A stretch of 64,000 nt of DNA from Stentor coeruleus (taxonomy: Eukaryota > Ciliophora > Heterotrichea > Heterotrichida > Stentoridae): NCBI GenBank assembly GCA_001970955.1, contig MPUH01000249.1:1-64000 (forward strand). The letters are read 5' to 3'. The notes under the pieces are model-generated. The model saw only the letters and a list, made by a program, of their open reading frames with translations. It did not search any database and was not told the DNA's origin. A program made the translations under genes and the position numbers. Shown here piece after piece: positions 13,061 through 23,776 of the stretch (positions are counted from its first letter, which is position 1; each line of letters begins with the position of its first letter).

Positions 13061-16000
13061 ATTTATAAGTCTATAAAGATAATTATATATGATTTAAACT
13101 TAAATATGAATGTAAAAAAATACAAGAGTTTTAGATTGTTTTTGAAAAAATTATAGTTTTTTTTTTTTGGTTGTGAGAGGACTGGGTTTATAATTTCATA
13201 GAATTGTGGTGGTTGATTATATTTTAGCTTATTTCCACGCTTAGGGTTTAAGACCTTAGCATTTTCTTGCTTTAGTGCATGCAAAAAAGAAACTTTTCTG
13301 CTAATAAACTTTTTGGCTGATTTGTTTTTTCACTCAGAAAAAAACAAAGAAGCCTCTGTTGTAAAAATTTTCCTTCCTCAAAAAAAAGGATAAATTTTAC
13401 ATTTTAGCCTAATCCTCTGCTGATTTCTAAAATAATAATTATTATAATGAATCCAATGCTTAATTAAGACAATCTAATTACAAATATTTTTTGATGCTTT
13501 ATCAAATATCATTATCGGTTTTAAGTATAAATCAAACCTATACTCTAGAATATTCTAAAAGTCTCATTTTCTAATTGAATTTTCTAAAAAAGGCCATAAT
13601 TCATTATAGTACAAGCATTTCCAAGGTTTTTTGGATTTGTTCTTTTATATAATAACAAACTGATATCCTAATATAAAATATGAGGATGATTTTGAGTCCA
13701 TATCAAGTTTAACCAAATCAAAGGATAAATGAAAAACTAATTATTATATGAATACAATTAACTTAGGCTTGCTAGTTTTTATTAATTCTGCTGACAAAAG
13801 TTATTTCTTTTACTTATCTTGGTTTTCGGTATATTTTTAGTCTATTCTAAACAATCAAAAGTGAAAAAGAGGAAAAGAGGAAAAGAGAAAAATAGAAAAA
13901 GAGTTTGATTTAGTTATGAATGGAATCGATGATAATTTTTGTTTGGTTTTTGGGTCTCACTAGTGAGTTTATCGCATTTAAAGTAAAAATAAACTGAATT
14001 CTGAGGAGATTGTATGAATTAAGTTCATGTCTTGTTTACTAAAAAATATCCAATATTAGAGAATTTACTTAGGTTTAAATAGTTTTTGATAGCAAAATAC
14101 ATAGAAAGCTGATTATTTTAAGGCATGATAGTTGAATATATTTAAAGATTAAGTTTTCCAAAAGAAAAATATTTTTAGTATCTTTCTGATCAATTTAGAT
14201 ATAAGCAAGAATATCTATTTTATAGGTATTTACACTATCTTTATATATAATAAGAAGTTTTTAACATAAACATTTAATTTTTAGAACTAAATACATGTTA
14301 GAATTATTAACTCAATCTCTAGTATTATATGAATAAAATGCATTTTTTTTTTTGAAATACATATTAAGCTATTAGTTTAATTACTATTATAATTTATACA
14401 TAGACTAGAAGTTTTAATATTACATCCATAAGCTTCTGATAGCTTTTATATATTTTTAACAGTAAATATTGTGTATTTTTTTACTTTTTTCATTATATTT
14501 TAGGTTGATCTTTTAGTCATTATGTGCTTTTATATGATATTGTTATGAGGAAAGAATATACATAAATTGAATATTTGAAGCATTTTTTAGTTGATATTGA
14601 ATATGGATTATTTTTGACAATACAAAAAAATTTAAATTATAAGCTAATTTTTTAACTTTTAAAAGATATAAATAGTTTTCACAATTTTTATGATGATTCG
14701 GCGATATTTTAGCTGCAACTTGAAATAAAATATGTGAATGCTAATTATTATCTTTATTTTGAGAATTTTATAATAGCATTCAAAATCTATATAAAAAAAT
14801 ATTTATAATAGAAGATATAATCATTAAAATATCTCAATAAAATGCATCTATTTAAGTATAGAGAATATCCATTAGCTCAAATTAAATCTAGTAAAACAAG
14901 ATGATATATTTTGTTGTAAAATATTTGATAATGGGAAGTTTAAAGCTAGGAAAAACTATATCATTTTATAAAATCAATGAAATACCTAAAGCATCACAGA
15001 ATAGGGGGTAAACAGCTCAATAACATAAGCAAAGCCAACTCAATTTTTCTAAATTTTTAAATCAAAATACACAAATATACAGGCACTTAATAAACTAAAT
15101 ATAAACACCAGATACAGAAGATCCAATAAGTACATACAAAAACTAAAAAGATGCTTTAGATCAAACTTAAATTGTATAACCTGATGCATCAAATAAATAA
15201 TATAATTCAAAGTTAAAAATCAGCATTGGGATAGAGAAAATCATAATCATGCCTATATTCGTTAAAAAACTTGACTTTTTTTTAACAATAAGCCAGCTTT
15301 AAGTATAATAAGATGTAAAATTACTAAGAAAAAAAGTCTATAATCTAATGAAAGTCTTATTTATCTCTACTTCTTCAAAGAATCTGAATTTATATATTAA
15401 GTCAATATAGATACCTAATAAAATTACCCGGCAAGATAAGGGGGGTTAATTGCTTTGTAAGTTTCTGTATAGCATATATGAATACTATACATAATAAAAA
15501 AAATGTAAATAAAAGCTTATGATTAGAGTTTTCTGATTATAATTTTCCATTTAGTTCTTTTCTTAGATACAAGAAATTAAAGGGTTAAAAATAGAAAAAA
15601 GCATCAATACTTACTTGAACCTTGATGCCTAATATTACAAATATCTTGGTTAGCACAATTTTATCTTATTTTTTCTGGATTCACATTTGAAAAAGTGTTT
15701 AGCATATTCATATTCATTATAAAAGAATCATATGAACCTTTTATAGTATCTTAAGTTTCGTTTACTTATGGCATTTATAGTTTTTGCTGCATTTTCGATA
15801 CATTGTGAAGTCTACTTTGGGAAGATAATATCAGCAAAATGAAAAATATTTTTATAGAAAAGTGGGAATATTTTTAAGGCTGGATATGGGAAATTGTATA
15901 AAATTTGGATGAAAATGGTTTTTTGAGCAAGATTTAAGGTTTAGATTAGTTTATTGTATGGTCAGGGGTTAGGTGGATTATAAATCATAATATAAGTTTT

Positions 16001-16243
16001 GCATTCTTTTATTTCTATAGTAAATAAATCCTATTATTCATATATAAAACTTATCCTACTTATCACTATACATATTCTTATAATCATTCAAAATTAATAC
16101 TAATCTAAAATACCATATCAAATATTATCAAAAGTTATAATAAAAATCAATCCCTAATTCATAAAATAATCCTAAAATCTATTCTCAATCATAATGATAA
16201 AATCCCTATATCTAATCATAAAATAAATGCTTTTTAATGTTAT
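13061..16243. other. 3.2-kb stretch without a recognisable gene
   Basis: Very AT-rich with stops in all frames. It holds the promoter side of the surface-protein gene. On the minus strand about 35 codons at ~13180-13284 look mildly coding (NPKRGNKLKYNQPPQFYEI), then become low-complexity. A short inverted repeat (GCATCAA...TTGATGC, 15601-15628) lies in it. Nothing else was identified. Confidence 0.5.
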
Positions 16244-16615
16244 TTAGTCATCTTCCTCCTCATCTTCTTCCTCTTTTCTATGATGTTCCCTGAACTTCCT
16301 CATCATTTCATATTCATTATAATGATTTTTGCGTTTAGCTTCGAATTGTTGTTTTTTTTTAATTTTTTCTAATTTTGGTAAGGCATCGTCTATACCTTGT
16401 ACTTCAAGATCCTCTTCTTCATTATAATAATTATAAGGAGTCTTAGGCTCAGTAATCTTCATTCTTGTTCCACGTGTTTTATCATGCTCGCTTATCCCTT
16501 CTTCATCCCATTTGATTGTTTTTGAGTCTTTTGAGGATGTATATGGCTGATTGCCAGACCGAGAATTCGAAGTTTGATCGTTATTGCTTTCAGAAGATCT
16601 ACTGTCTTGCCACAT
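16244..16615 (-). CDS. Protein phosphatase inhibitor 2 (IPP-2 family, PP1 regulator)
   Basis: A 123-residue hydrophilic protein with the three IPP-2 signatures in order: KTIKWDE near residue 33, MKITEPKTPY near 52-61 (the PxTPY region that GSK3 phosphorylates in animal inhibitor 2), and the helix KRKNHYNE near 95-102 that sits over the PP1 active site in the known complex. It ends in a Glu/Asp-rich tail. The family binds and restrains the PP1 catalytic subunit and assists its maturation in cytosol and nucleus. It is shorter than the animal protein (~205 residues), mainly in the linker regions. Start: the first ATG, directly after ..ATAAATG. A single exon; no intron signal. Confidence 0.85.
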   Translation of the reverse strand: MWQDSRSSESNNDQTSNSRSGNQPYTSSKDSKTIKWDEEGISEHDKTRGTRMKITEPKTPYNYYNEEEDLEVQGIDDALPKLEKIKKKQQFEAKRKNHYNEYEMMRKFREHHRKEEEDEEEDD

Positions 16616-17009
16616 TTATTTTTATATTATTTGCCAGCAAATAGAAAAAGTGAGGTATTATGTTATGGATAATAGAAATATATGATTTTTATTGAAGGTT
16701 AAAATGTGGGTTTGTGAATTGTGATTATATTTTGGTTTTTTGTTATGGGTATGATGCAGCATTAAGATTTTGGAATAGATGATAAATTTTTGATTATCAA
16801 TGAGAATATGTTAAAATATATATTATTTTTGAGCAAATAGTGAAACAAAAATCCATTCACAAATCAATAGTCTACAAAAATAATAATCCAATATTATTTC
16901 ACTATATAAATCTCAACTAATAACCAAAATCATCAATACCTCCTAAACTAAAACTCAGATTAAATTTTCATCATATGCTTAATAATTTTTAAGAATTAAC
17001 CTATAATAA
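16616..17009. promoter_or_regulatory. Divergent intergenic region (inhibitor-2 / CK1 kinase)
   Basis: About 390 bp separates two divergently read genes, so it should contain both promoters. The right half is C-rich and G-poor on the + strand and ends CCTATAATAAATGG at the kinase start. No TATA box or known factor site can be assigned. Confidence 0.4.
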
Positions 17010-18104
17010 ATGGATCAATCTTCAATTTCAAGGCGATTTTCTTTGAAAAAAATAATAGGTCAAGGGAATTTTGGCATGATCTACAAAGCTCTCGATACCG
17101 AAACTAATCAACAAGTTGCTATAAAGCTCATAAAAAATCGAAATGGGATCCACGAGTTGCAAAATGAAGTCAAAATGCTCACAAGACTCCAAGGGGGAGA
17201 TGGTATCCCCCAGTTGATATGGAGCGATAGGACCTCCAATCATTATGTTATGGAACTTTTAGGACCATGTGTTAATGATAAGTTTATAAAGCTTAACCGT
17301 GTGATGACTGCTTCAAATTTTATACTGATATCTGAACAGGTGTTAGAAAGACTAGAGTTTATACATAATAAATCGATCATTCATAGAGATCTTAAACCAC
17401 ATCAGCTTGTTATGGGTGGCCCAAAGCATAAAAAAGTATATTTAATTGACTTTGGGTTGTCTAAAATTTTTGAAAGCCAAGGAGGAAAGCATATACCTTA
17501 TAGTGAAGGAAGGGCTTTTGTTGGTACATTTAATTATGCTTCACTTAATGCACATATTGGTATCCAGCAATCAAGAAGAGATGATTTAGAATCTTTTTGT
17601 TATATTTTAGCTTATTTTCTTACTGGAGATTTGCCTTGGAGAACATCATTAGTAACACAAAATGAAGCTACAATAAAAAAAATGAAGTTATCGATAAAAC
17701 CCCATGAACTTTTTGGAAACGAAGTCTCATTAGGAAGGATTTTCAACTACACTCGATCCTTGAAATTTGACCAAAAACCTGATTACATTTATATAAAAAC
17801 TCTTCTAGATGAACATAAAAAAACCATATCAAACCTAAACAATCGTATTTCATGGAAATTAAAAAGGAATAGTTCAATGCGGAACAAAGATAAAAATACT
17901 AAAATACGTAAAAAAAGAAATAAAAGTGTTATTGAAAAAATCATAATTGAATTAGATGAAAATGATATGTCAGTCACACAGGTTAATAATGAGTATCCTG
18001 AGTTTAAAACACGTCAAAGATCTTTGAGGAAAAAAATGATATCAGAAGCTCCAACGATTGATTCGTTAAAAATAACTCAGGATACATCTTGCTTGTTGGT
18101 TTAG
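17010..18104 (+). CDS. Casein kinase 1-family protein kinase
   Basis: A 364-residue Ser/Thr kinase. Visible motifs are the glycine loop GQGNFG near residue 17, the catalytic Lys in VAIKLI near 38, HRDLKPHQ in the catalytic loop, LIDFGLS in place of DFG-x-x, and the CK1-specific segment GTFNYASLNAHIG...QSRRDDLES, which replaces APE. LPW follows as in CK1. The last ~90 residues are basic and low in complexity (KKRNKSVIEK...), probably a regulatory or localisation tail. CK1 kinases act on acidic or primed serines in Wnt-like, ciliary and nuclear pathways; the substrate here is unknown. The unusual Gln in HRDLKPHQ, where Asn is expected (KPEN/KPxN), may weaken Mg binding and is worth noting. Single exon, TAG stop. 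Confidence 0.9.
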   Translation: MDQSSISRRFSLKKIIGQGNFGMIYKALDTETNQQVAIKLIKNRNGIHELQNEVKMLTRLQGGDGIPQLIWSDRTSNHYVMELLGPCVNDKFIKLNRVMTASNFILISEQVLERLEFIHNKSIIHRDLKPHQLVMGGPKHKKVYLIDFGLSKIFESQGGKHIPYSEGRAFVGTFNYASLNAHIGIQQSRRDDLESFCYILAYFLTGDLPWRTSLVTQNEATIKKMKLSIKPHELFGNEVSLGRIFNYTRSLKFDQKPDYIYIKTLLDEHKKTISNLNNRISWKLKRNSSMRNKDKNTKIRKKRNKSVIEKIIIELDENDMSVTQVNNEYPEFKTRQRSLRKKMISEAPTIDSLKITQDTSCLLV

Positions 18105-18113
18105 ATTTAATAT

Positions 18114-18227
18114 AAGTAATAATAATTAATTAACTTTTATATAAAAATGGTTTATGATTAGAATTTTTTGAAGTAATAATAATTAATTAACTTTTATATA
18201 AAAATGGTTTATGATTAGAATTTTTTG
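18114..18227. repeat. Exact 57-bp tandem duplication after the kinase stop
   Basis: Bases 18114-18170 are repeated without change at 18171-18227 (starts AAGTAATAATAATTAATTAA, ends GAATTTTTTG). It begins ten bases after the CK1 TAG, so it lies in the 3' UTR or spacer. Identity of both copies points to a recent event or an assembly slip. Confidence 0.95.
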
Positions 18228-18412
18228 ATGTAAAAGTGGGATTTGAGATGCTTTTATAGAGAAAATTCTTTTTTATATTTTTTTGATATAAACTTTGCTA
18301 TAGGGTTTTATTTTTTTTATGGCTTTATGTGTTGTAGAAATTTGTTTTTGTTGATGATGATGAGGATTATTGTGTGAAATGCTTATGGTTATTATGATAA
18401 ATTTTAATTTTT

Positions 18413-18982
18413 ATGGTAAAAATAATAATTATGAAATTTTTACGTATGAGGAAAGCACTTGGATTAGCTTTTTTTGTTTTGACAGGGATAGCTTGTGCGG
18501 AGTGTTTTTACTTATACTTAAAAGTATGGGGACCGTCTATATACAATACTTATGATGAAAATGGGACTGTTGCTAGCCTTGGGTCTCAATGCATTTTTTG
18601 CAAAATTATATTACAAAAGACTGAATGTGTTTATGAAGATGATGATGTTTTTGTCTTTAATGATGCATATCCTAAAAGCCATCAACATATATTAATTGTC
18701 CCTAAAAGGCATATTAAAAGCTTATATACCTTAAAAGCTCAAGATAAAAATCTATTAATGAAAATGAAGAGTATTGCAATTAAGATATCAGAAGACTATG
18801 GAATGAAGGATACTAAGTAAAGGATATTTAGGATAGGATTCCATCATCCGATTTTTAATAGTATCCAGCATTTACACTTGCATGTTATTGGTATGCCTTT
18901 TTACAATAAATACAAAGCTGCGATTATCTATAACAATTTTACCTTTGTTGATATTGATTCTTCATTTAATTATACTATCTAA
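18413..18982 (+). CDS. HINT3-like HIT-domain protein with N-terminal membrane anchor
   Basis: Two exons joined by the 15-nt intron 18817-18831 (GTAAAGGATATTTAG, phase 2), giving 184 residues. The HIT domain begins CIFCKII, has HQHILIVPKRHI, and after the intron reads GFHHPIFNSIQHLHLHVIG. The last part contains the HxHxHxx nucleotide-binding/catalytic motif and matches HINT3 closely. The family hydrolyses phosphoramidates or acyl-adenylates of AMP. Residues ~14-34 are hydrophobic (KALGLAFFVLTGIACAECFY) and look like a signal anchor, which usual HINT3 lacks. The start could also be the ATG at 18431. Without removing the intron the HIT motif would be lost. Confidence 0.88.
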
Positions 18983-19621
18983 TCATTATATATAGCCTAT
19001 TGCTCTATTAAAAGTTATCATTTGACTTGCCTCAAACATTTTTTTATTTTCATCTGATTATTTCTTATTTCTTATTTACAATTTTACAATTGTTTCTGTT
19101 CTCATTTGATTGATTTTTGATTTATTATTTCATGTTTTTAAAGTATCCTTAGTAATTTGTCAGAATTTTCTTTTTTCTTTTTACCTTTTATTGGATTCAA
19201 GCTGTATCTAAATTATCTTTCATGATCTTCATATAGATTTCTAGCTATAAATATCTTACAGATTATAACAATAAACAATAGGTCTGTACCTTTGGCAAAC
19301 TTAGACAGTTTATAGTGATACTCTTTACTTTAGTAATAAAATTTAAAAATTTATAATTAGTTCTCAACTCAAAATTTAAAATTTCTGCAGTATGACTAAG
19401 ACATTATTTCTAGTCTCTTTAGCCATAATAATATATAATATTATTCATACAAAAATCCATAATACCAGTTTGATTTAATAAAACTTTTTACAACCAAAAA
19501 TTTGATTAATCATATAAAAAAATCCACAATTAACATATAAAAAATCACAATTTAAACACAAACCTAAAACCTATAATATTTCTCCTTTTCAAATCTCAAT
19601 AAAAAAATCCTAAAAAAGTAA
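18983..19621. other. Intergenic, nothing identified
   Basis: AT-rich spacer between two + strand genes. The final ~150 bases are C-rich on the + strand, as seen before most genes here. Confidence 0.5.
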
Positions 19622-20023
19622 ATGGAAAAATTCGACAACCCTTACGCTAAACTCTTCTACGCTGTCTACAAGCTACATTCTTTAGGGACATTAAACAATG
19701 AAGAAAAAGTTAAGCTCAAAGGAATGATAGCTTTAAGTGATTCAAGTATAGTAAAAATTTTGAATACATACTTAGAAGACCAAAATGATGATAGTTTGAT
19801 GCATGAAATCGTTATTTTAGTAAGACCTGCACGTCAAAAGCCAGAAGCGATAATAACAACAAAGAGTACTAATGATGATATTAGTAGTCCTTTGGGGACA
19901 TTTTTACATGAAAAGAAAAAAAGACAACTCGCTGAACATGAGCTTAAATTGTCTTTGAAGAATACGGAAATCCCATCGATTATTGAGACCCATGATGAAG
20001 AAATTCATTTATTTAGCTCGTAA
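19622..20023 (+). CDS. Hypothetical protein, 133 residues
   Basis: I do not recognise a family. The first ~65 residues look like a compact helical domain (NPYAKLFYAVYKLHSLGTLNN...). The rest is charged and likely disordered, with a helix rich in Lys and Leu near residues 98-112. The start context is GTAAATGG, with a C-rich leader upstream as in neighbouring genes, and codon use matches them. Single exon, TAA stop. The clean frame and leader make a real gene likely; its function cannot be inferred. Confidence 0.65.
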   Translation: MEKFDNPYAKLFYAVYKLHSLGTLNNEEKVKLKGMIALSDSSIVKILNTYLEDQNDDSLMHEIVILVRPARQKPEAIITTKSTNDDISSPLGTFLHEKKKRQLAEHELKLSLKNTEIPSIIETHDEEIHLFSS

Positions 20024-21151
20024 ATTAGTTTTTATTATTAAGAATTTATTTTTTTTGGTCTTTGGGGAAATATTTTTTAAGGTAATTTTTTTTGGATTGT
20101 TAGGATTTTATAGGATAATAAGATGATTTTATTAAAAGAAATTATGGGTTTAGGGTTTGATTTGATAGGTGGGGCTATTTAACGGAAAGTTGTAATAGTA
20201 ATAAATGAGGATTTTTGAAAAAGGAATAAATTATTTTTATGCTTTTAGGGAAGAGGATTATAAAGATTAATATATAAAATCAAATTTTTATATATGATAG
20301 AGAAGATATAAAATTAGCTTTTTAATATAGAAATGATATATACAAGGATATTGAGAATTTATATAATATCATTAAAGACAATTTAAATACAGAGAAAATG
20401 GTATAAAGTTTAAAGTTTAAAGTGGGTGATAGTTAAGGTGGCATGGTTTAAATCTTGTCCGATCAAGGCTTGTCCTACGATCTCTTTCTTTAGGCAGATT
20501 CGGTATATTAAGCCACTCGTTGTCGCTGGTTATGTGACTTTTTATTTGGTTCAGGAGGTCTTTACTGTTTCAAATGGTATAATGAACATTTTAAGTTGAA
20601 ACCCTAGCGAAAAGACAGAAAAATCATATTAGCAGCAAGGGAAATTAAATAATATATGAAGCATGAATGCACATCTTTCAAATTAAAATATTCTTAAAAA
20701 CATTGTTGATATTACAAAATATCCTTATTTTATTTAAATTTTCTTATTTTCAACATAAATTCTTATAATATTTTAGTCTTAAGGAAACAATAAGGATTTT
20801 ATAGATAGTTATATAAAATTATACAAATAATTATTTTTTTTATCTATCTAAGCTTGGTTATTTTTTTGGTAAATTTATTAAATTATGTGAATTTTTACGT
20901 ATATATAGTTTTTAGGAACTTTTGTGAAATTCTTGCTTTTTTATATTTTTCATGATTATTTGAAGTGTTTTTGAATCATAACTAGAGTTTCCAGATTAAG
21001 ATAAGGAGGATTTGCTAATAAATTTTCTTGACAATAATGTTTTTTATATTTTAATTTTTTGAATATTACTTTATCCTATGAAGAGTTTATTTAATTTACC
21101 CAATACATGCAAATAATTTAGAAGGAAAGCCAATTTTAAGTCTAATCTAAA
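20024..21151. other. 1.1-kb intergenic with a GC-richer island
   Basis: This convergent spacer is mostly AT-rich. Bases ~20430-20610 are markedly richer in G+C and complexity (for example CTTGTCCGATCAAGGCTTGT) but have stops in every frame. An unidentified structured RNA is possible. I could not match it to U1-U6, 5S, SRP, RNase P or tRNA. Confidence 0.35.
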
Positions 21152-21649
21152 TTAAGCTTTAAGCGCTGTCTTGGGCACTGCTTCTTGTTTTTCAACTGCA
21201 ATGACTTCTAGATGTGAGTTGCAGCTCATATATGGTTTAATGCCACCATGAGCTCTATATGTTCTTCTTCTACCTTTGGCTGCTTGATTGACTTGTACAT
21301 GCCATAAGACTAAGTTTTCAACATCCAAGCCTTTGCTTTCTGCATTAGCTTCCAAGTTTCTCAATAGGTCTAAAAACACTCTACAGGACTTTTCTGGCCA
21401 CCTACCCAAGTTGTATCCATATTGTTTAGCTTGTCCATGACGCCCAATGCCCCCAAAGTGTTTCTTGAAAGGTACGATATCTTTGTGGTCTATGACGTTG
21501 TTTAAGTAATCCTGTGCCTCCTTCAAACCTTTTCCACGGATTGATGAACCGACTTCATATGTATTCTTGAAATGCACACGCAAGTCACTTGCCTTTGCTG
21601 AGCACGATTTTGCCGAGACGGGTGCTTTGCGTGAGTAGCTCTTTACCAT
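21152..21649 (-). CDS. RPL17: 60S ribosomal protein L17 (uL22)
   Basis: A 165-residue basic protein that follows eukaryotic uL22 along its whole length: LRVHFKNTYEVGSSIRG, VPFKKHFGGIGRHGQAKQ, GRWPEKSCRVFLDLLRNLEANAESKGLD, and the beta-hairpin loop RRRTYRAHGGIKPYMS that lines the peptide exit tunnel. It is part of the large ribosomal subunit near the exit. Length is normal for the family. The start follows GATAAATAAATGG. It stands divergent to the acyl-CoA synthetase-like gene with a 220-bp spacer that must contain both promoters. No intron is present. Confidence 0.97.
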   Translation of the reverse strand: MVKSYSRKAPVSAKSCSAKASDLRVHFKNTYEVGSSIRGKGLKEAQDYLNNVIDHKDIVPFKKHFGGIGRHGQAKQYGYNLGRWPEKSCRVFLDLLRNLEANAESKGLDVENLVLWHVQVNQAAKGRRRTYRAHGGIKPYMSCNSHLEVIAVEKQEAVPKTALKA

Positions 21650-21869
21650 TTATTTATCACCTAGAAAAACTTATTAGGATATTTCTAAACATCAAAGCAT
21701 AAAATCTTGATTTGTGGTGTGATACTTTGAAAATATGGTTATTGAAACATTTGTGTGTATTTTTCAAACTAAAGCCCTGTTTTTAGGATTTTTTTTTATA
21801 TGAAATTGATAAGTGCATGGTGATTTTAGGATATGAAAAGTTCATAAACTGATTTTTTTTATATAATAA

Positions 21870-23513
21870 ATGGGAAAAGCTAATACAAAGATGAGCTTTG
21901 TATATGCAAAAGCGCTCCCTGATAGTAAAACAGAGTCTTTTACTGATGTTTATAAAAGTCCAGGATGCTTTGAATTGAGTTATGATAAGACTTTGTATAG
22001 TATATTTGAAACAGCTGCTAATAGTTTTCATGATTTGCCCTTTGTAGGATATTTTGACACAGTTTTCAAATGGATCACCTATGAACAAGCATTCCAAATG
22101 GGTAAGATTCTTGGACAATCTTTAGCAAATATCCCTAAAAACCCTTTGGCCAAATGTTTTATTGTAGGCATCTGTTCTGGGCCAAGATATGAAAACCTTA
22201 TTGTCGATATTGCTTTAATGTCTCAGAGTATGGCTAGTATTTTCTGTGGCAAATTCGATGATCTGGAGATGATACTTGAAAAAACACAGGTCAGGATCAT
22301 GTTTTGTGAAGAAAAATGTGTAAAAAATATATGTAAAGCCAAAACCAAGATCAATCATTGCAAACTAAAATATCTCATCCTATATAATCCACTTCAAGAC
22401 CATACAATACAACTTATAGAAAACTCTAACCTAAAACCCTTATTACTTTCTGATCTTATATCTTCAAATCCATCTTTATATCTAAATACCCCAAAACCTA
22501 ATACCCCATGTTCAATATTTTTTTCTCCATCATATTCTTTTACAATCATAAATCATCATCATATTATATCAACACTTGAAGGAATGAATTTATTAAAATC
22601 AAATCCTAATGAAAACTATTATAGTTATATAAACTATAGTGTTTTTACTGAAAGAATACTTATATATTTTTTACTTAAAACAGGGGCGAAAATTGCTTTT
22701 GGGGAAAATTTTATTGATAGTTTCGATATATTAAATCCAACAGTTTTACATTTGAATCGATATTTTTTGAAGTATTTTTGTGTTAAAGCTATGAATAAAA
22801 CTGAAGTACAGAAAATTAAAGGGCAGTTGAATAGAGTAAATTTTTTAGTAACATCAAGTCCTGGGATTAGAGAAGAGATGATTAAGATGATATGTGAGAA
22901 AATGGTATGGCGAATGATTAGAATTTTTGGGAATTATTTGTGTGGGGCTATGATCGTGTCTTATAATTTTGATGGGGATTTGAATAATTCAGGAGGACCA
23001 ATTGGGGGTTTAGAAATAAGTATAAAAACTCTTCCAAATTTGTTTTGTGGTAGGGAAAACTCAGATTTTAAAGGAGTTTTATATGCGAAAGGACCAAGTC
23101 TTAGCACATTTACTTTAAGTTTAGATATTTTAGATACTGGGACTCAAGGAATTGATACAAAAATGCTGTGTGAAATAAGTCCTCACAATGGATCTTTGGT
23201 ATATTTGGCTGATAAATATTGGGTTTTAGAGTCTAGAAATGGAGAAACTTTGATGTTACAACTTATAGAATCTGTTTATTTGATGACTAATAAAATCCAA
23301 GAAATTTTTGTATATGAAGGATATGGAAAGGTTTTAGGTGTAGTGATTGGATGTGAGGATTTCGAGGTTGATATGGAAGAGTTTGAGTATTTATTGGAGA
23401 AATATGAAAGAGTCCAAAAGTGGTTGTTTGTAGACTTTACTGATGTTGGGTATATGCCTTATTATATAGCTAGGAACGAGATTTATAAGAGGTTTTTAGT
23501 GAATTTTATGTAA
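21870..23513 (+). CDS. Degenerate long-chain acyl-CoA synthetase-like protein (probable pseudoenzyme)
   Basis: A 547-residue, single-exon protein with the outline of an ANL-superfamily long-chain acyl-CoA synthetase: an N-terminal WITYEQAFQMGKILGQ segment, GGPIGGLEISIKTLP after the adenine-binding region, and ExLMLQLIESVYLMTNKIQEIFVYEGYG near the C-terminal hinge. Catalytic elements are missing. The ATP P-loop (normally TSGTTGxPKG) reads FFSPSYSFTIINHHH. The YGxTE region reads FGNYLCGA. The TGD motif is TGTQG, and the hinge DRKK region is DKYW. The frame is intact and codon use is normal, so it is a maintained gene rather than a decaying one. It is likely non-catalytic, perhaps an acyl or CoA sensor or a partner of an active ACSL; that role is inference. 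Confidence 0.75.
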   Translation: MGKANTKMSFVYAKALPDSKTESFTDVYKSPGCFELSYDKTLYSIFETAANSFHDLPFVGYFDTVFKWITYEQAFQMGKILGQSLANIPKNPLAKCFIVGICSGPRYENLIVDIALMSQSMASIFCGKFDDLEMILEKTQVRIMFCEEKCVKNICKAKTKINHCKLKYLILYNPLQDHTIQLIENSNLKPLLLSDLISSNPSLYLNTPKPNTPCSIFFSPSYSFTIINHHHIISTLEGMNLLKSNPNENYYSYINYSVFTERILIYFLLKTGAKIAFGENFIDSFDILNPTVLHLNRYFLKYFCVKAMNKTEVQKIKGQLNRVNFLVTSSPGIREEMIKMICEKMVWRMIRIFGNYLCGAMIVSYNFDGDLNNSGGPIGGLEISIKTLPNLFCGRENSDFKGVLYAKGPSLSTFTLSLDILDTGTQGIDTKMLCEISPHNGSLVYLADKYWVLESRNGETLMLQLIESVYLMTNKIQEIFVYEGYGKVLGVVIGCEDFEVDMEEFEYLLEKYERVQKWLFVDFTDVGYMPYYIARNEIYKRFLVNFM

Positions 23514-23776
23514 AATTAAAACGAAATATAAGGTTTATAATAATATAGCACTATAAACTTTTATGTATTTTCAATTAAAAACTTAATCATATAACCACTA
23601 TTTTTCTTATTTCCTTGCTATTTCCCTTCATAACTCCATACATAATTTCTATATAAAAAAACTCAAATCCATCAACTCATCCCAATAAAAAATCCTCGTT
23701 AAACTACTTTTTCCTAGAGTTTTCTTATGAACTTTTATCTTTAAACCAAATTTCATATGCCAATTAAACTTAATAA

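Noticed and set aside
13063-13284. 73-codon minus-strand frame upstream of the giant surface protein
   Set aside because: The first third looks coding, but it ends in low-complexity Phe/Lys/Ile sequence, has no family match, and is preceded by stops that no 15-nt intron removes.
15601-15628. Hairpin GCATCAA...TTGATGC as a terminator or RNA gene
   Set aside because: A 7-bp stem in AT-rich DNA is expected by chance and there is no adjacent gene.
20385-20400. ACAGAGA word as a U6 snRNA signature
   Set aside because: The flanking U6 sequence (AGCATGGCC, CGCAAGGATGAC) is absent.
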